From Comamonas sp. (GTDB lineage: Bacteria; Pseudomonadota; Gammaproteobacteria; Burkholderiales; Burkholderiaceae_C): a DNA stretch of 13,286 nucleotides. Made by a program: the position numbers and the translations under genes. The notes beneath the pieces are model-generated. The model worked only from the letters and a program-made list of their open reading frames with translations. It had not been told where the DNA came from and did no database searches. The stretch spans positions 1-13,286 of the forward strand of contig JAHAYB010000436.1 in NCBI GenBank assembly GCA_018384835.1. The letters are read 5' to 3'. Below are positions 1 through 7,743 of this stretch, one piece after another; positions within the stretch are counted from its first letter, which is position 1; each line of letters starts with the position of its first letter.

Positions 1-2
1 AG

Positions 3-422
3 GTCAAGGGGGTCAACGGCGAGTGGAACCAGACGGGCGTGGGGTTGTCGCGGCTCCAGTTCAGTAACGCTCAGGACTATGGCGATCGCTACTGGCTCTA
101 CGTGGTCGAGTTTGTTTCCGATCCTGAACACCTGCGCGTTCACCCCATTCGCAGTCCTGCCACGCAGGTGACTTCATTCATGTTTGACGGCAACTGGCGC
201 GATGCTGTTGCTGATGAGCGTGCCGACCCCACGCTTGCCTTCATTGCGGGTGTCAGAGTCAAGCATCAGCATTTCGGTTTCGGACGGATTGAATCGATGG
301 AGCTGCGAGGGTCGACGCGCGTGATGTCGATCGAGTTTGAGACTACTGGTCGGCGTACCGTCACGCTAAACCTCCAAACAATGACTGTAGTTGATGACGA
401 TGATGACAACGAGTATTCCTAA
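3..422 (+). CDS. DUF3883-type protein, C-terminal fragment (5' end outside window)
   Basis: The frame is open from base 3 to the TAA at 420-422, so the start lies outside the window; the first internal codon that could serve as a start (39) is not a real one. The first ~80 visible residues fit the end of a DUF3883 domain: an early VKG motif, then RYWLYVVEFV, the typical closing strand of that nuclease-like fold. A separate C-terminal piece follows (VRVKHQHFGFGRI, later MSIEFETTGRRTVTL). It resembles the small Tudor/SH3-like barrel at the end of UvrD-type helicases. The tail is acidic (DDDDDNEYS). In known proteins DUF3883 often ends large helicases or ATPases, some in antiphage loci; whether that holds here depends on sequence to the left. 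The family call is from memory of motifs and is moderately sure. Confidence 0.65.
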   Translation, partial: VKGVNGEWNQTGVGLSRLQFSNAQDYGDRYWLYVVEFVSDPEHLRVHPIRSPATQVTSFMFDGNWRDAVADERADPTLAFIAGVRVKHQHFGFGRIESMELRGSTRVMSIEFETTGRRTVTLNLQTMTVVDDDDDNEYS

Positions 423-479
423 ACTGACCAATGCCCAGCTGGAGGACTTGCCATCAGAAAACCACCCGTGAGACTCTTT

Positions 480-510
480 TTGACTGCTAAATAGGCAGCC
501 GATTTATTTT
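480..510 (+). promoter_or_regulatory. possible sigma70 promoter for pgk
   Basis: TTGACT at 480-485 matches five of six bases of the -35 consensus. A T-rich stretch follows, with TATTTT at 505-510 as the best -10, giving a long spacer of 19 nt. It lies 44 nt upstream of the pgk start, in the only gap between the DUF3883 gene and pgk. The weak -10 and long spacer keep confidence low. Confidence 0.3.
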
Positions 511-553
511 TTTAACCCTCTTGCTTTTAACCCCTCACTTTTCACCCATCCCT

Positions 554-1759
554 ATGAACATCCTGCGTTTTTCTGACCTCTGCGCCCAGGGCAAAGCCCA
601 GGGCCAGCGTGTATTCATCCGTGCTGACCTGAACGTGCCCCTGAACGATGCCGGGCAAATCACCGAAGACACCCGCGTTCGCGCCTCTGTGCCCGCCATT
701 GAAATGGCGCTGCAAGCCGGTGCTGCCGTCATGGTGACTAGCCACCTAGGCCGCCCCACCGAGGGCGCGTTCAAGCCTGCCGATTCGCTCGCTCCCGTGG
801 CTCAGCGCCTGTCCGAACTACTAGGGCGCGAAGTGCCGTTGATTGCCAACTGGGTCGATGGCGTAGAAGTTGCCGCCGGTCAGGTGGTGCTGCTGGAAAA
901 CTGCCGCGTCAACGTTGGCGAGAAAAAGAACTCGGAAGAATTAGCCCGCAAGCTGGCCGCGCTGTGCGACATCTTTGTGCATGACGCTTTCGGCACCGCC
1001 CACCGCGCCGAGGGGACGACTTACGGCATTGCACAATACGCCCCCATTGCCTGCGCTGGCCCCCTGCTCTCAGCCGAAATTGATGCCATCAGCAAAGCCC
1101 TGGCCAACCCCGCCCGCCCGTTGGCGGCCATCGTGGCAGGCTCTAAAGTTTCCACCAAGCTGACCATCTTGCAATCGCTGGCGAAAAACGTGGACCAACT
1201 GATTGTGGGCGGCGGCATAGCCAACACCTTTATGCTGGCGGCGGGCTTGAACATCGGCAAATCCCTGGCCGAGCCTGATTTGCTGGACGAGGCCAAAGCC
1301 GTTATCGCCGCCATGGCCGCACGCGGTGCAGACGTGCCCATTCCTACCGATGTCGTAACCGCCAAAACCTTTGGCGCAGACGCTGCCGCCACCGTGAAAA
1401 AAGCCACCGAAGTGGCCGACGATGACCTGATTTTGGACATCGGCCCCGAAACCGCCGCCAAGCTGGCCGCCCAGCTCAAAGCCGCAGGCACCATCGTCTG
1501 GAACGGCCCCGTGGGCGTGTTTGAGTTTGACCAGTTCGCCGGTGGCACCAAAGCCATTGCCGAGGCGATTGCCCAATCCAGCGCCTTTAGCATTGCCGGT
1601 GGTGGTGACACCCTGGCCGCCATTGCCAAATACGGCATTGAAAAAGAGGTGGGCTACATCTCCACCGGCGGCGGTGCATTCCTGGAGGTGCTGGAGGGTA
1701 AAACCCTGCCTGCTTTTGAAATTTTAGAAAAACGCGCCAGCGCCTCAGCCAGCGCCTAA
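554..1759 (+). CDS. pgk: phosphoglycerate kinase
   Basis: Phosphoglycerate kinase transfers the acyl phosphate of 1,3-bisphosphoglycerate to ADP in glycolysis and runs in reverse in gluconeogenesis; it is cytosolic. The 401-aa product has normal family length and all landmarks in order: R-x-D-x-N (R23, D25, N27) in the substrate-binding N domain, [10 protein letters not shown], the GSKVSTK loop, GGGIANTF, then WNGPVGVFE (about 316-324), GGGDT (about 348-352) and [14 protein letters not shown] in the nucleotide-binding C domain. ATG 554 was chosen because the protein then begins MNILRFSDL, as relatives do; the in-frame TTG at 521 would add 11 residues unlike the family. No strong Shine-Dalgarno site precedes it. 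The stop overlaps the start region of the next gene (TAATG), so pgk and the lipoprotein genes are probably co-transcribed. Confidence 0.97.
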   Translation: MNILRFSDLCAQGKAQGQRVFIRADLNVPLNDAGQITEDTRVRASVPAIEMALQAGAAVMVTSHLGRPTEGAFKPADSLAPVAQRLSELLGREVPLIANWVDGVEVAAGQVVLLENCRVNVGEKKNSEELARKLAALCDIFVHDAFGTAHRAEGTTYGIAQYAPIACAGPLLSAEIDAISKALANPARPLAAIVAGSKVSTKLTILQSLAKNVDQLIVGGGIANTFMLAAGLNIGKSLAEPDLLDEAKAVIAAMAARGADVPIPTDVVTAKTFGADAAATVKKATEVADDDLILDIGPETAAKLAAQLKAAGTIVWNGPVGVFEFDQFAGGTKAIAEAIAQSSAFSIAGGGDTLAAIAKYGIEKEVGYISTGGGAFLEVLEGKTLPAFEILEKRASASASA

Positions 1760-1776
1760 TGCAGGAGTTACGGCCT

Positions 1777-2499
1777 ATGCCTACGCCCATGTTTGAGCCA
1801 CTTTCTTTTTCCCGCGCCGCTTGGCTGGCGGCCAGCATGGCCGCTTGCGCCGCCCTGAGCGCTTGCAGCACTGCCCCCATACCGGTGGCGCACAATTTTG
1901 AGTACACCACCCAAGCCAAAGCCCGCTCGGCAGGGCACTGGCAATTGATGGCGCGTGACATCGTGGTGCAAACCCTTCAAACGCTAGAAGGCGTGGGTGT
2001 AGCGCGTACCGAGCCTGTCTATGTCACCTTGCCTGAGCAGGATACGGATTTTGAACGCGGCCTGCGCCAGTTCCTCATTACCGGCCTGGTGCAAAGCGGC
2101 GTGAGTGTGCTCGATAAGCCCGAGGGCAGCCGCCTACACCTGTCCTACCAAAGCCAGGTCGTGGTTCACCACAGCGCCCGCCCGCACTTTATCCCTGGGC
2201 AATTTACGGTGTTGACCGCTGGCCTGATGGCCGCCTACGGCCTGCACCATGCGCATCTGGATGCCAAACTGCTAGCCGGTTTGGGGCTGGCAGGGGCTGC
2301 GGACGTAGCCAATAGCCAGTACTCCGGCGGCCCCACCCATACCGAGGTGATTTTGACCACCTCTGTGCTGCGCCCCGAGCACGGCCAGTTTCTAGCGCGT
2401 AAAACCGATGTGTACTACCTAGAAGATGTGGATGCCCCTTTGTTCGCTGCCCCACCCGCCCCGCTTTACCCCCCTAAAACCCTGAATGTGGTGGATTGA
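1777..2499 (+). CDS. predicted outer-membrane lipoprotein, function unknown
   Basis: A 240-aa product with a clear lipoprotein signal: a hydrophobic segment then LSAC, with the lipidated cysteine at residue 30. ATG 1777 is preferred over ATG 1759, which overlaps the pgk stop, because AGGAG at 1763-1767 sits 9 nt before 1777. After the signal comes a soluble part (about 40-125) and two neighbouring hydrophobic, Ala/Gly/Leu-rich stretches (about 140-185) that could be membrane-associated. A conserved-looking beta-strand tail follows (TEVILTTSVL, DVYYLEDVD). I do not recognise the family. It lies between pgk and a FlgO-family lipoprotein gene on the same strand and starts only 17 nt after the pgk stop. 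That suggests a cell-envelope role together with the next gene, not a role in glycolysis. This is inference from position. Confidence 0.8.
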   Translation: MPTPMFEPLSFSRAAWLAASMAACAALSACSTAPIPVAHNFEYTTQAKARSAGHWQLMARDIVVQTLQTLEGVGVARTEPVYVTLPEQDTDFERGLRQFLITGLVQSGVSVLDKPEGSRLHLSYQSQVVVHHSARPHFIPGQFTVLTAGLMAAYGLHHAHLDAKLLAGLGLAGAADVANSQYSGGPTHTEVILTTSVLRPEHGQFLARKTDVYYLEDVDAPLFAAPPAPLYPPKTLNVVD

Positions 2500-2506
2500 T
2501 TGCGCT

Positions 2507-3088
2507 ATGGCTATATCTAAATCTCCTTCCTTCTCTGCGCTTGGCGCTTCGGTGGCGGCCTGTACGGCTGCGCTGGTGTTGGTGGGCTGTGCCTCTAACC
2601 CCGCGCCAGCGGCGCATTTGCACATGCCCACCTACGAGGCGGCGCAGAGCAATCCTTTTGTCGCTCATGCGCAGCAGGCGGTGTCGGCCTTGCTGCAAGG
2701 GGTGGATATATCCAGCCTAGGGCAAGCGCCGGTTTTGGTCGCCACGGTGGTCGATGTCAACGAGCTAAAACAGGCCAAACCCCTAGGGCGCACCTTGGGC
2801 GAGCTGTATGCCTCGCAACTCTCGCGCCAGGGGCTCAATGTCAAAGAAATGAAGCTGCGCGGCGATGTCTATATCCGCCAAAGCACCGGCGAGCTACTGC
2901 TCTCGCGTGAGATTCATGAAATTGCCAGCCAACACAACGCGGCGCTGGTGTTGGTGGGAACTTACTCAGCGGCGGCGCAATACACCTTTGTGAGCATGAA
3001 GCTGGTGCGCACAGCAGATAGCCGCATCATCAGCAGCCACGACTACGCCCTGCCCAATGACCGCGATGTGCAGCGCCTGCTGAAATAA
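2507..3088 (+). CDS. FlgO-family outer-membrane lipoprotein
   Basis: A 193-aa lipoprotein with signal peptide and lipobox LVGC (Cys28). The remaining ~150 residues match the FlgO domain: a segment with VATVVDVNELKQAKPLGRTLGELYASQL, then an amphipathic middle (VKEMKLRGDVYI), SREIHEIASQHNAALVLVGTYS and the end strand FVSMKLVRTADSRIISSHDY. In Vibrio, FlgO is an outer-membrane protein needed for normal flagellar function, but the domain also occurs in many proteobacterial envelope lipoproteins with no flagellar context. No flagellar gene is seen here, so the symbol flgO is not assigned. ATG 2507 gives a normal signal peptide; an upstream ATG (2486) would overlap the previous gene and add residues before it. 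The gap to the preceding lipoprotein gene is 7 nt, so they are very likely one operon. Confidence 0.82.
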   Translation: MAISKSPSFSALGASVAACTAALVLVGCASNPAPAAHLHMPTYEAAQSNPFVAHAQQAVSALLQGVDISSLGQAPVLVATVVDVNELKQAKPLGRTLGELYASQLSRQGLNVKEMKLRGDVYIRQSTGELLLSREIHEIASQHNAALVLVGTYSAAAQYTFVSMKLVRTADSRIISSHDYALPNDRDVQRLLK

Positions 3089-3119
3089 GAAGCAGCACTG
3101 CGCAGGCCGACCAGGTCAT

Positions 3120-3163
3120 AAGGCGGCAATGCGGCAATGCGGTAGATAAAGCGATACCGCCTT
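3120..3163. terminator. inverted repeat between convergent genes, possible terminator
   Basis: AAGGCGG (3120-3126) pairs perfectly with CCGCCTT (3157-3163). An inner stem GCGGTA/TACCGC closes within it. The loop side contains a tandem GCGGCAAT repeat (two copies). It lies between the convergent FlgO-family and gloC genes, where a bidirectional terminator is expected. No clear T-run follows on either strand, so this is only plausible. Confidence 0.3.
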
Positions 3164-3199
3164 GCTGCTGGGCGCTGGCCTTTTGGAGCACTTGCTGAG

Positions 3200-3838
3200 T
3201 TAAGTCCCGCCCACAAACGGATTGCTATAGCGCTCTTCGCCGAAGGTGCTTTCAGGCCCGTGGCCGGGGATGAAGACGGTATCGTCGCCCATAGGCCATA
3301 GCCGTTGGGTAATGCTCTCAATCAGTTGCTGGTGGTTGCCTTGGGGGAAGTCAGTGCGGCCAATGCTGCCGGCAAACAGCACATCACCTACAAAGCAGCG
3401 TTGGATTTGCGGCGCATGAAACACCACGTGGCCGGGCGTATGACCGGGGCAGTGGCGCACCTGCACCGTCTCTTGGCCGATGGTGAGGTTGTCACCATCG
3501 TGCAGCCAGCGCGTAGGGGTAAAGCTGTTAACCGGCACAAAGCCAAAGCGCAGGCTTTGCTCAGGCAGGCCATCAATCCAGAACTGGTCGCCCTCGTGCG
3601 GGCCGATGATGGGGAGCTGGTGGCGCTCGCTCAATTCTGCTGTGCCGCCGGCATGGTCGATATGGGCGTGGGTCAGCCAGATAGCCTTGAGCGTTAGCCC
3701 CAGCGCAGCCACTGCCTGCTCGATGCGGGGCAAGTCGCCACCGGGGTCGATAACGGCAGCCTCCAAGGTTTGGTCGCACCACAGCAAGGAGCAGTTTTGC
3801 TCAAATGCCGTCACGGGAATGGTTTGGTATTTCAACAT
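3200..3838 (-). CDS. gloC: hydroxyacylglutathione hydrolase, GloC/YcbL type (glyoxalase II)
   Basis: A metallo-beta-lactamase-fold hydrolase of 212 aa, close in length and order of motifs to E. coli GloC (YcbL). GloC hydrolyses S-lactoylglutathione to lactate and glutathione, the last step of methylglyoxal detoxification, in the cytosol. The metal-binding residues are all present: THAHIDH (H57, H59, D61, H62), H133 in CPGHTPGH, D152 in VGDVLF and H193 in FIPGHGP. Other GloC-like landmarks are the N-terminal IPVTAFEQNCSLLWC, DPGGD, GRTDFPQGN and the late SNPF. ATG 3838 is chosen because GGAG lies 8 nt upstream and the protein then starts MLKYQTIPV, like the family; two in-frame upstream ATGs are less likely. 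It follows minE on the same strand after 86 nt, so read-through from the min operon is possible. Confidence 0.92.
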   Translation of the reverse strand: MLKYQTIPVTAFEQNCSLLWCDQTLEAAVIDPGGDLPRIEQAVAALGLTLKAIWLTHAHIDHAGGTAELSERHQLPIIGPHEGDQFWIDGLPEQSLRFGFVPVNSFTPTRWLHDGDNLTIGQETVQVRHCPGHTPGHVVFHAPQIQRCFVGDVLFAGSIGRTDFPQGNHQQLIESITQRLWPMGDDTVFIPGHGPESTFGEERYSNPFVGGT

Positions 3839-3924
3839 GCACATTGCTCCATAAGGCAAGCACAAAGCCGGCCAACGAAAAAATGGGAAGCCTACCGGTT
3901 AGGTTTGTGGCGAGCGGTTAGGGG

Positions 3925-4197
3925 TTACCGTATAGGTGAGTCAGGCAGCTCTACCTTGACCTCTAACACCTCCAAGTTGTCTTGGCGCTCTAGATTGATT
4001 TTGATGTCACGCGGGTCAATCGTGACGTATTTGGAGACGACCGCCAGCAGCTCCTGCTGTAGCTGGGGCAGGTAGTCGGGCTGGTTGTCGTCAACACTAA
4101 CACGCTCACGAGCCAGAATGATTTGCAGCCGCTCTTTGGCCACGGTAGCTGAAGATTTTTTTTCACCAAATAAGCGTGAAATCATGGTCAATGCCAT
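3925..4197 (-). CDS. minE: cell division topological specificity factor MinE
   Basis: MinE stimulates the MinD ATPase at the membrane and drives pole-to-pole oscillation, which keeps the MinCD inhibitor away from midcell. The 90-aa product has the normal size. The N-terminal part ([28 protein letters not shown]) holds the membrane-binding amphipathic segment and the MinD-contact strand/helix. The C-terminal part ([16 protein letters not shown], then ...LEVKVELP) is the topological-specificity domain. Its start is 6 nt after the minD stop, so the two genes are translated from one message. Nothing unusual was noted. Confidence 0.95.
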   Translation of the reverse strand: MALTMISRLFGEKKSSATVAKERLQIILARERVSVDDNQPDYLPQLQQELLAVVSKYVTIDPRDIKINLERQDNLEVLEVKVELPDSPIR

Positions 4198-4203
4198 TGC
4201 TAG

Positions 4204-5019
4204 TTACCTTCCGCCAAAAATGCGCTGCAACAGCCCTGGCTTGGCTGATGGCTGGGTAAAGCGCATGGGGCGCTCCTCACCGAGTAAGCGCAGTACCACA
4301 TCGTGGTACGCCTCGGCAGCTTCAGCTTCCTTGACATAAATGACCGGCATCCCTTGGTTAGAGGCTTGCAGCACCGCCTCTGATTCGGGAACAACCCCGA
4401 GTAGGGGGATGCGCAAAATATCTTCAATATCGGCAATCGAGAGCATTTGCCCCTCTTGCACACGGTTGGGGTTGTAGCGGTTGATGAGCAGATGCTCTTT
4501 GACACTGCCGCCTTGCTCGGCTTTGAGAGTTTTGGAGCTGAGCATTCCCAAAATACGGTCAGAATCGCGCACCGAAGAGACCTCGGGGTTGGTAGTGACG
4601 ATGGCCTCATCGGCATAGCGCATGGCCAGCAGTGCGCCGCGCTCAATGCCCGCTGGCGAGTCGCAGATGATGTAGGCAAAGCCCATGTCAGACAGGCCGT
4701 CTAGTACCTGCTTCACGCCCTCGTCAGTGAGCGCTTCTTTGTCGCGGGTTTGCGAGGCGGCAAGGATGAAGAGGTTCTCGCACTGCTTGTCTTTAATCAG
4801 CGCTTGGTTAAGGTTGGCCTCGCCTTGGATGACGTTAATCAGGTCATACACCACGCGCCGCTCGCAGCCCATGATGAGGTCGAGGTTGCGCAAGCCCACA
4901 TCAAAATCAATCACGGCTGTTTTATGGCCCAGCAGCGCTAGGCCAGCAGCGAGACTGGCGCTGGTTGTGGTTTTGCCAACGCCCCCTTTGCCTGAGGTGA
5001 CAACAATAATTTTGGCCAT
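4204..5019 (-). CDS. minD: septum site-determining ATPase MinD
   Basis: MinD is a ParA/MRP-family ATPase that binds the inner membrane as an ATP dimer, recruits MinC and is released by MinE. The 271-aa protein opens with the deviant Walker A motif GKGGVGKTT (residues 10-18), including the signature lysine K11. VIDFDVGLRNLDLIMG and CDSPAGIERGA, the Walker B-type and switch segments, follow. It ends in an amphipathic membrane-targeting helix (KPGLLQRIFGG). It lies between minC (82-nt gap) and minE (6-nt gap) on the minus strand. The wider gap after minC has room for its own promoter, but no convincing one was seen, and the start has only a weak Shine-Dalgarno site. Confidence 0.97.
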   Translation of the reverse strand: MAKIIVVTSGKGGVGKTTTSASLAAGLALLGHKTAVIDFDVGLRNLDLIMGCERRVVYDLINVIQGEANLNQALIKDKQCENLFILAASQTRDKEALTDEGVKQVLDGLSDMGFAYIICDSPAGIERGALLAMRYADEAIVTTNPEVSSVRDSDRILGMLSSKTLKAEQGGSVKEHLLINRYNPNRVQEGQMLSIADIEDILRIPLLGVVPESEAVLQASNQGMPVIYVKEAEAAEAYHDVVLRLLGEERPMRFTQPSAKPGLLQRIFGGR

Positions 5020-5101
5020 AGCGCAAAACTTTCAAAAAATACGAAGTAGGGGTCTGATACAAACAATCAATGCAGTTTATCGAGCGATATACACCTGCAA
5101 C

Positions 5102-5860
5102 TTACAGCAAAGGCTCTAACAAGAGTTTTTCACTATCGACTTGGCCATCTAGGCGTGCCTGGGCGGGCTTGCCTGCCAGTTGCTCGGGCAAGTCGTCATC
5201 AAAGGTGCGATACACCCCGGCAATAGAGAGTAGTTGTGGCTGCATACAGGTGCTAAAAATACGTGCTTGGGTGTTGCCGCTGACCCCTGCTACCGCCCGG
5301 CCACGCAAGGGAGCGTAAACATGCACGCTGCCATCGGCAATTACCTCAGCGCCGTAGCTGACCATGGCTAGCACCACCACATCGCAGCCTTTGGCATAAA
5401 TTTGTTGGCCAGAGCGCAGCGGCTTATCAATCACCAAGGTGCGAGCGGGCGGCAGTTGGTGAATGACCTCCACCTCAACCTCGCGCACCACTTCCACCTC
5501 AACTTCGCGAACTAGGGGGCGGTAATAGCCGCCATCGTCTGTCACCAGCAAGCCTTGCGCCTGTGCAGCTTGTTGCTGTAATGGGTTGGTGCTGCGCACG
5601 GCCACTGGCTGGGTATGGTGCTGGCGCAAGAGTTGCACCAAGGCGGCAAAATCGAGTGCGGGGGCATCTGCGGGTAAGTGCTGCAAGTCAATGAGCAGCG
5701 GCTGGTTGGTAAAAAAATCAGGGCTATCTTGTAAGCGCTGCACTAAATCGGTGCGCAAGGAGGTGAAATCTACCTCGCGCACAATCACCGCCAGCAGGGG
5801 CAACTGTGTGCTTTTGAAATCTACGCTAGAGCGACCCGCCCTCTGCAAATCAACAACCAT
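5102..5860 (-). CDS. minC: septum site-determining protein MinC
   Basis: MinC is the FtsZ-polymerisation inhibitor recruited to the membrane by MinD. The 252-aa form starting at ATG 5860 has an N-terminal FtsZ-binding domain (about 10-110: VDFKSTQLPLLAVIV, LIDLQHL) and a C-terminal beta-helix (about 138-220: IDKPLRSGQQIYAKG, DVVVLAMVSYGAEVIADGSVH, GVSGNTQARIFS) that dimerises and binds MinD. The linker between them carries an 8-residue tandem duplication, REVEVEVV/REVEVEVI, encoded by two adjacent 24-bp units. The frame stays open upstream to a TTG at 5956, but those 32 residues are unlike the family and ATG 5860 gives a normal N-terminus. The start is not supported by a strong Shine-Dalgarno site. 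It is the first gene of the minus-strand minC-minD-minE operon. Confidence 0.93.
   Translation of the reverse strand: MVVDLQRAGRSSVDFKSTQLPLLAVIVREVDFTSLRTDLVQRLQDSPDFFTNQPLLIDLQHLPADAPALDFAALVQLLRQHHTQPVAVRSTNPLQQQAAQAQGLLVTDDGGYYRPLVREVEVEVVREVEVEVIHQLPPARTLVIDKPLRSGQQIYAKGCDVVVLAMVSYGAEVIADGSVHVYAPLRGRAVAGVSGNTQARIFSTCMQPQLLSIAGVYRTFDDDLPEQLAGKPAQARLDGQVDSEKLLLEPLL
5466..5513 (-). repeat. 24-bp tandem duplication within minC
   Basis: Two adjacent 24-bp units (5466-5489 and 5490-5513) differ at only a few positions and encode REVEVEVV and REVEVEVI in the MinC interdomain linker. Because the unit is a multiple of three, the frame is kept. Confidence 0.85.
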
Positions 5861-6174
5861 GGCGGCATATCCATTGCTAAAACTACCAAGCTGCCAAGCG
5901 GCAAGATGTGCACCTTGCGGCCTTGTTTGCGCCCAGCCATAACCAACGCTTAACAAGCGAACCAGCGAGTGTAACCGTCTTGAGCAAGCGCCAGCCTAGC
6001 AAATTTCCCGCAGAAACACCGACAATGCAGGATTGGCGCAGATGGTGCCCCATTTTTTAGCGCCTAAGCCGCTTGGCAGTTACAGAGCGGCTAAGAGCAG
6101 CCACAGAGCGGCCACCAACACCATTGTTTTGCCCGCCCCTATTTTTCTCCCCAATTGCAGAAATTCAAAAAACT
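5861..6174. other. divergent intergenic region minC / ubiM
   Basis: This 314-nt gap separates the divergent minC and FAD-hydroxylase genes and must hold the promoters of both, though I could not place either with confidence. A direct repeat ACAGAGCGGC occurs at 6082-6091 and 6103-6112, exactly 21 bp apart (two helical turns), on the hydroxylase side. That spacing would suit a protein binding one face of the DNA, but two copies can arise by chance. Nothing else was recognised. Confidence 0.4.
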
Positions 6175-7509
6175 ATGACTACCGATGCTGATGTTGTAAT
6201 TGTTGGAGCCGGCCCTAGCGGCCTGGCTTTAGCCCTCTCCCTGGTGCAAGCCGGTTTGCAAGTAACGCTGCTGGAGCAGCAGTCGCAAGCCCAGTTGGCA
6301 CAACCGCGCCCCGATGGCCGGGAAATCGCCCTGACCCACCCCAGTATGCACAGCCTAGAGCGCTTGGGCATTTGGCAGCGCCTGCACGCCCATGAGCGCA
6401 GTTTTGTGCAGCAGGCCGTGGTGCATGACGGCTATGTGGGCCAGCACTGGCCGCTACACATTCACCCCCTGGGTACAGATTTAACCATGCTGGGCGGCAT
6501 GGTTCCCAACCACGCTATACGCCGCAGCGCTTGGCAAGAGGCGGCTGGCATCGAAGGGCTGGAAATTATCACCAGTGCCAGCGTCAGCCATATCCAAATG
6601 CACAGCGATTGCGCCCAAGTGTTCTACACCCAGCACCACGCGCCGGGGGATGAGGGTAAGGACGAGAGTGCTGCCGATAACAGTCGTAGTAGCAGCGACG
6701 GCAGCAGCACACACAGCCTTTACACCCCGCTGGTGGTGGCAGCCGATAGCCGCTTCTCCCAAGTGCGCCGTATGCTGGGCGTAGGTGTACACATGCACGA
6801 TACGGGGCGCAGCGTTTTAGTCTGCCGAATGCAGCATGAACTGCCCCACCAGCATATTGCCCACGAATGCTTTGGCTACCAGCGCACCCTGGCCATCCTG
6901 CCCCTGCTGCCCCAGCCGGAGATGGAAGAAGGCTTGCACCTGTGCTCTGTCGTCATTACCAGCGATAACGCTGACATTGAACACCTCGCCAGCTTGGACG
7001 AAGATAGCTTTGCGCAAGAGGTGCAAGCCCTCTTCCAACACCGCCTAGGCGAAATGCAGCTAACCAGCCCGCGCCACAGCTACCCCTTGATTGCCACCTA
7101 CGCCCAGCGCTTTAGCGGCCAGCGCTTTGCCTTGCTTGGAGATGCGGCCATTGGTATGCACCCCGTAACTGCCCACGGCTTTAACCTGGGGCTGTCGGGC
7201 ATGGAGCTATTGAGCCAAGCCATTGTGAGCGCCTTTGAGCAAGGCTACGACTGGGGCAATGCCGCCAGCCTGCAAAGCTACGCCAACGCCCACCACCGCC
7301 ATGCCTGGCCGATTTACCAGGGCACAAATGCCATCGTCAAACTATTCACAGACCAGCGCCCCCTGCCGCGCCTGCTACGCCAAGCGGTGCTGCGCGGGGC
7401 AGAGCATTTTCCACCGGTAAAGCTGGCCATCGTCAGCCAACTCAGTGGCCACAGCCCTTGGCGCTTGCTGCAAAGCCAGTGGCAGCGCCTGCCCTTTATG
7501 CGGCGCTAG
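6175..7509 (+). CDS. ubiM: FAD-dependent ubiquinone-biosynthesis hydroxylase, UbiM-like
   Basis: A 444-aa class A flavin monooxygenase of the UbiH/UbiF/UbiM/Coq6 group, which hydroxylates the aromatic ring of ubiquinone precursors. It has the N-terminal Rossmann motif GAGPSG (residues 11-16) in a strand-turn-helix ending LLEQQ, a variant of the middle DG motif (VAADSRFSQVRRMLG) and the second FAD motif FALLGDAAIGMHPVTAHGFNLGL (starting near residue 319). The GMHPVTAHGFN form is, from memory, typical of UbiM rather than UbiH/UbiF, where GNAAQTLHPIAGQGFN is usual; hence the tentative symbol. Around 156-182 there is a low-complexity insert rich in Asp, Ser and Gly, not expected in the core fold. 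ATG 6175 starts the protein just before the Rossmann strand; the open frame from 6073 adds proline-rich sequence unlike the family. No clear Shine-Dalgarno site. Confidence 0.8.
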   Translation: MTTDADVVIVGAGPSGLALALSLVQAGLQVTLLEQQSQAQLAQPRPDGREIALTHPSMHSLERLGIWQRLHAHERSFVQQAVVHDGYVGQHWPLHIHPLGTDLTMLGGMVPNHAIRRSAWQEAAGIEGLEIITSASVSHIQMHSDCAQVFYTQHHAPGDEGKDESAADNSRSSSDGSSTHSLYTPLVVAADSRFSQVRRMLGVGVHMHDTGRSVLVCRMQHELPHQHIAHECFGYQRTLAILPLLPQPEMEEGLHLCSVVITSDNADIEHLASLDEDSFAQEVQALFQHRLGEMQLTSPRHSYPLIATYAQRFSGQRFALLGDAAIGMHPVTAHGFNLGLSGMELLSQAIVSAFEQGYDWGNAASLQSYANAHHRHAWPIYQGTNAIVKLFTDQRPLPRLLRQAVLRGAEHFPPVKLAIVSQLSGHSPWRLLQSQWQRLPFMRR

Positions 7510-7564
7510 CACAGAGTATCCAGGCGTATGTTGCACTGCACCAAAACCTGAGCCACCTGCCAGC

Positions 7565-7585
7565 AGATAGATAAATAATCTATCT
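7565..7585. repeat. perfect inverted repeat in the ubiM-mcp gap
   Basis: AGATAGAT (7565-7572) and ATCTATCT (7578-7585) form a perfect 8-bp inverted repeat with a 5-nt AAATA loop, 56 nt after the hydroxylase stop. It is too A+T-rich for a strong terminator and has no T-run directly after it. It lies just upstream of TATAGT (7591-7596), a good -10 match but without a good -35. It may be an operator or a weak terminator. Confidence 0.35.
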
Positions 7586-7743
7586 CTTCATATAGTATTA
7601 GGCGATTTTTATTTGCTAAGTCACACTGTGGCTTGGTCAGTGGCTGGCTGCCCTAGTTTGCGCTGCAATGCCCTCGCAGGCGGGGCGTGATAGGCAGCTT
7701 TTGATTTCTTTTCTGAGAACGGGCTTTCTGCCACGCTCTTTTT

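Noticed and set aside
521..553. Longer pgk start at TTG 521
   Set aside because: The added residues do not resemble the family N-terminus, and ATG 554 gives a standard-length enzyme.
1021..1638. 205-aa minus-strand frame within pgk, and similar long antisense frames in minD and the MCP
   Set aside because: They mirror G+C-rich codon bias in strong genes on the other strand and lack known motifs.
3121..3145. GCGGCAAT tandem repeat as a possible CRISPR or other repeat array
   Set aside because: Only two short adjacent copies without spacers; a simple local duplication.
3898..3904. GTTAGGT core-like heptamer between gloC and minE
   Set aside because: There is no RYYYAAC partner with a suitable hairpin, and the genes around it are ordinary chromosomal ones.
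5861..5956. MinC extension to TTG 5956
   Set aside because: The 32 added residues are unlike MinC and have no ribosome binding site; ATG 5860 gives the usual N-terminal domain.
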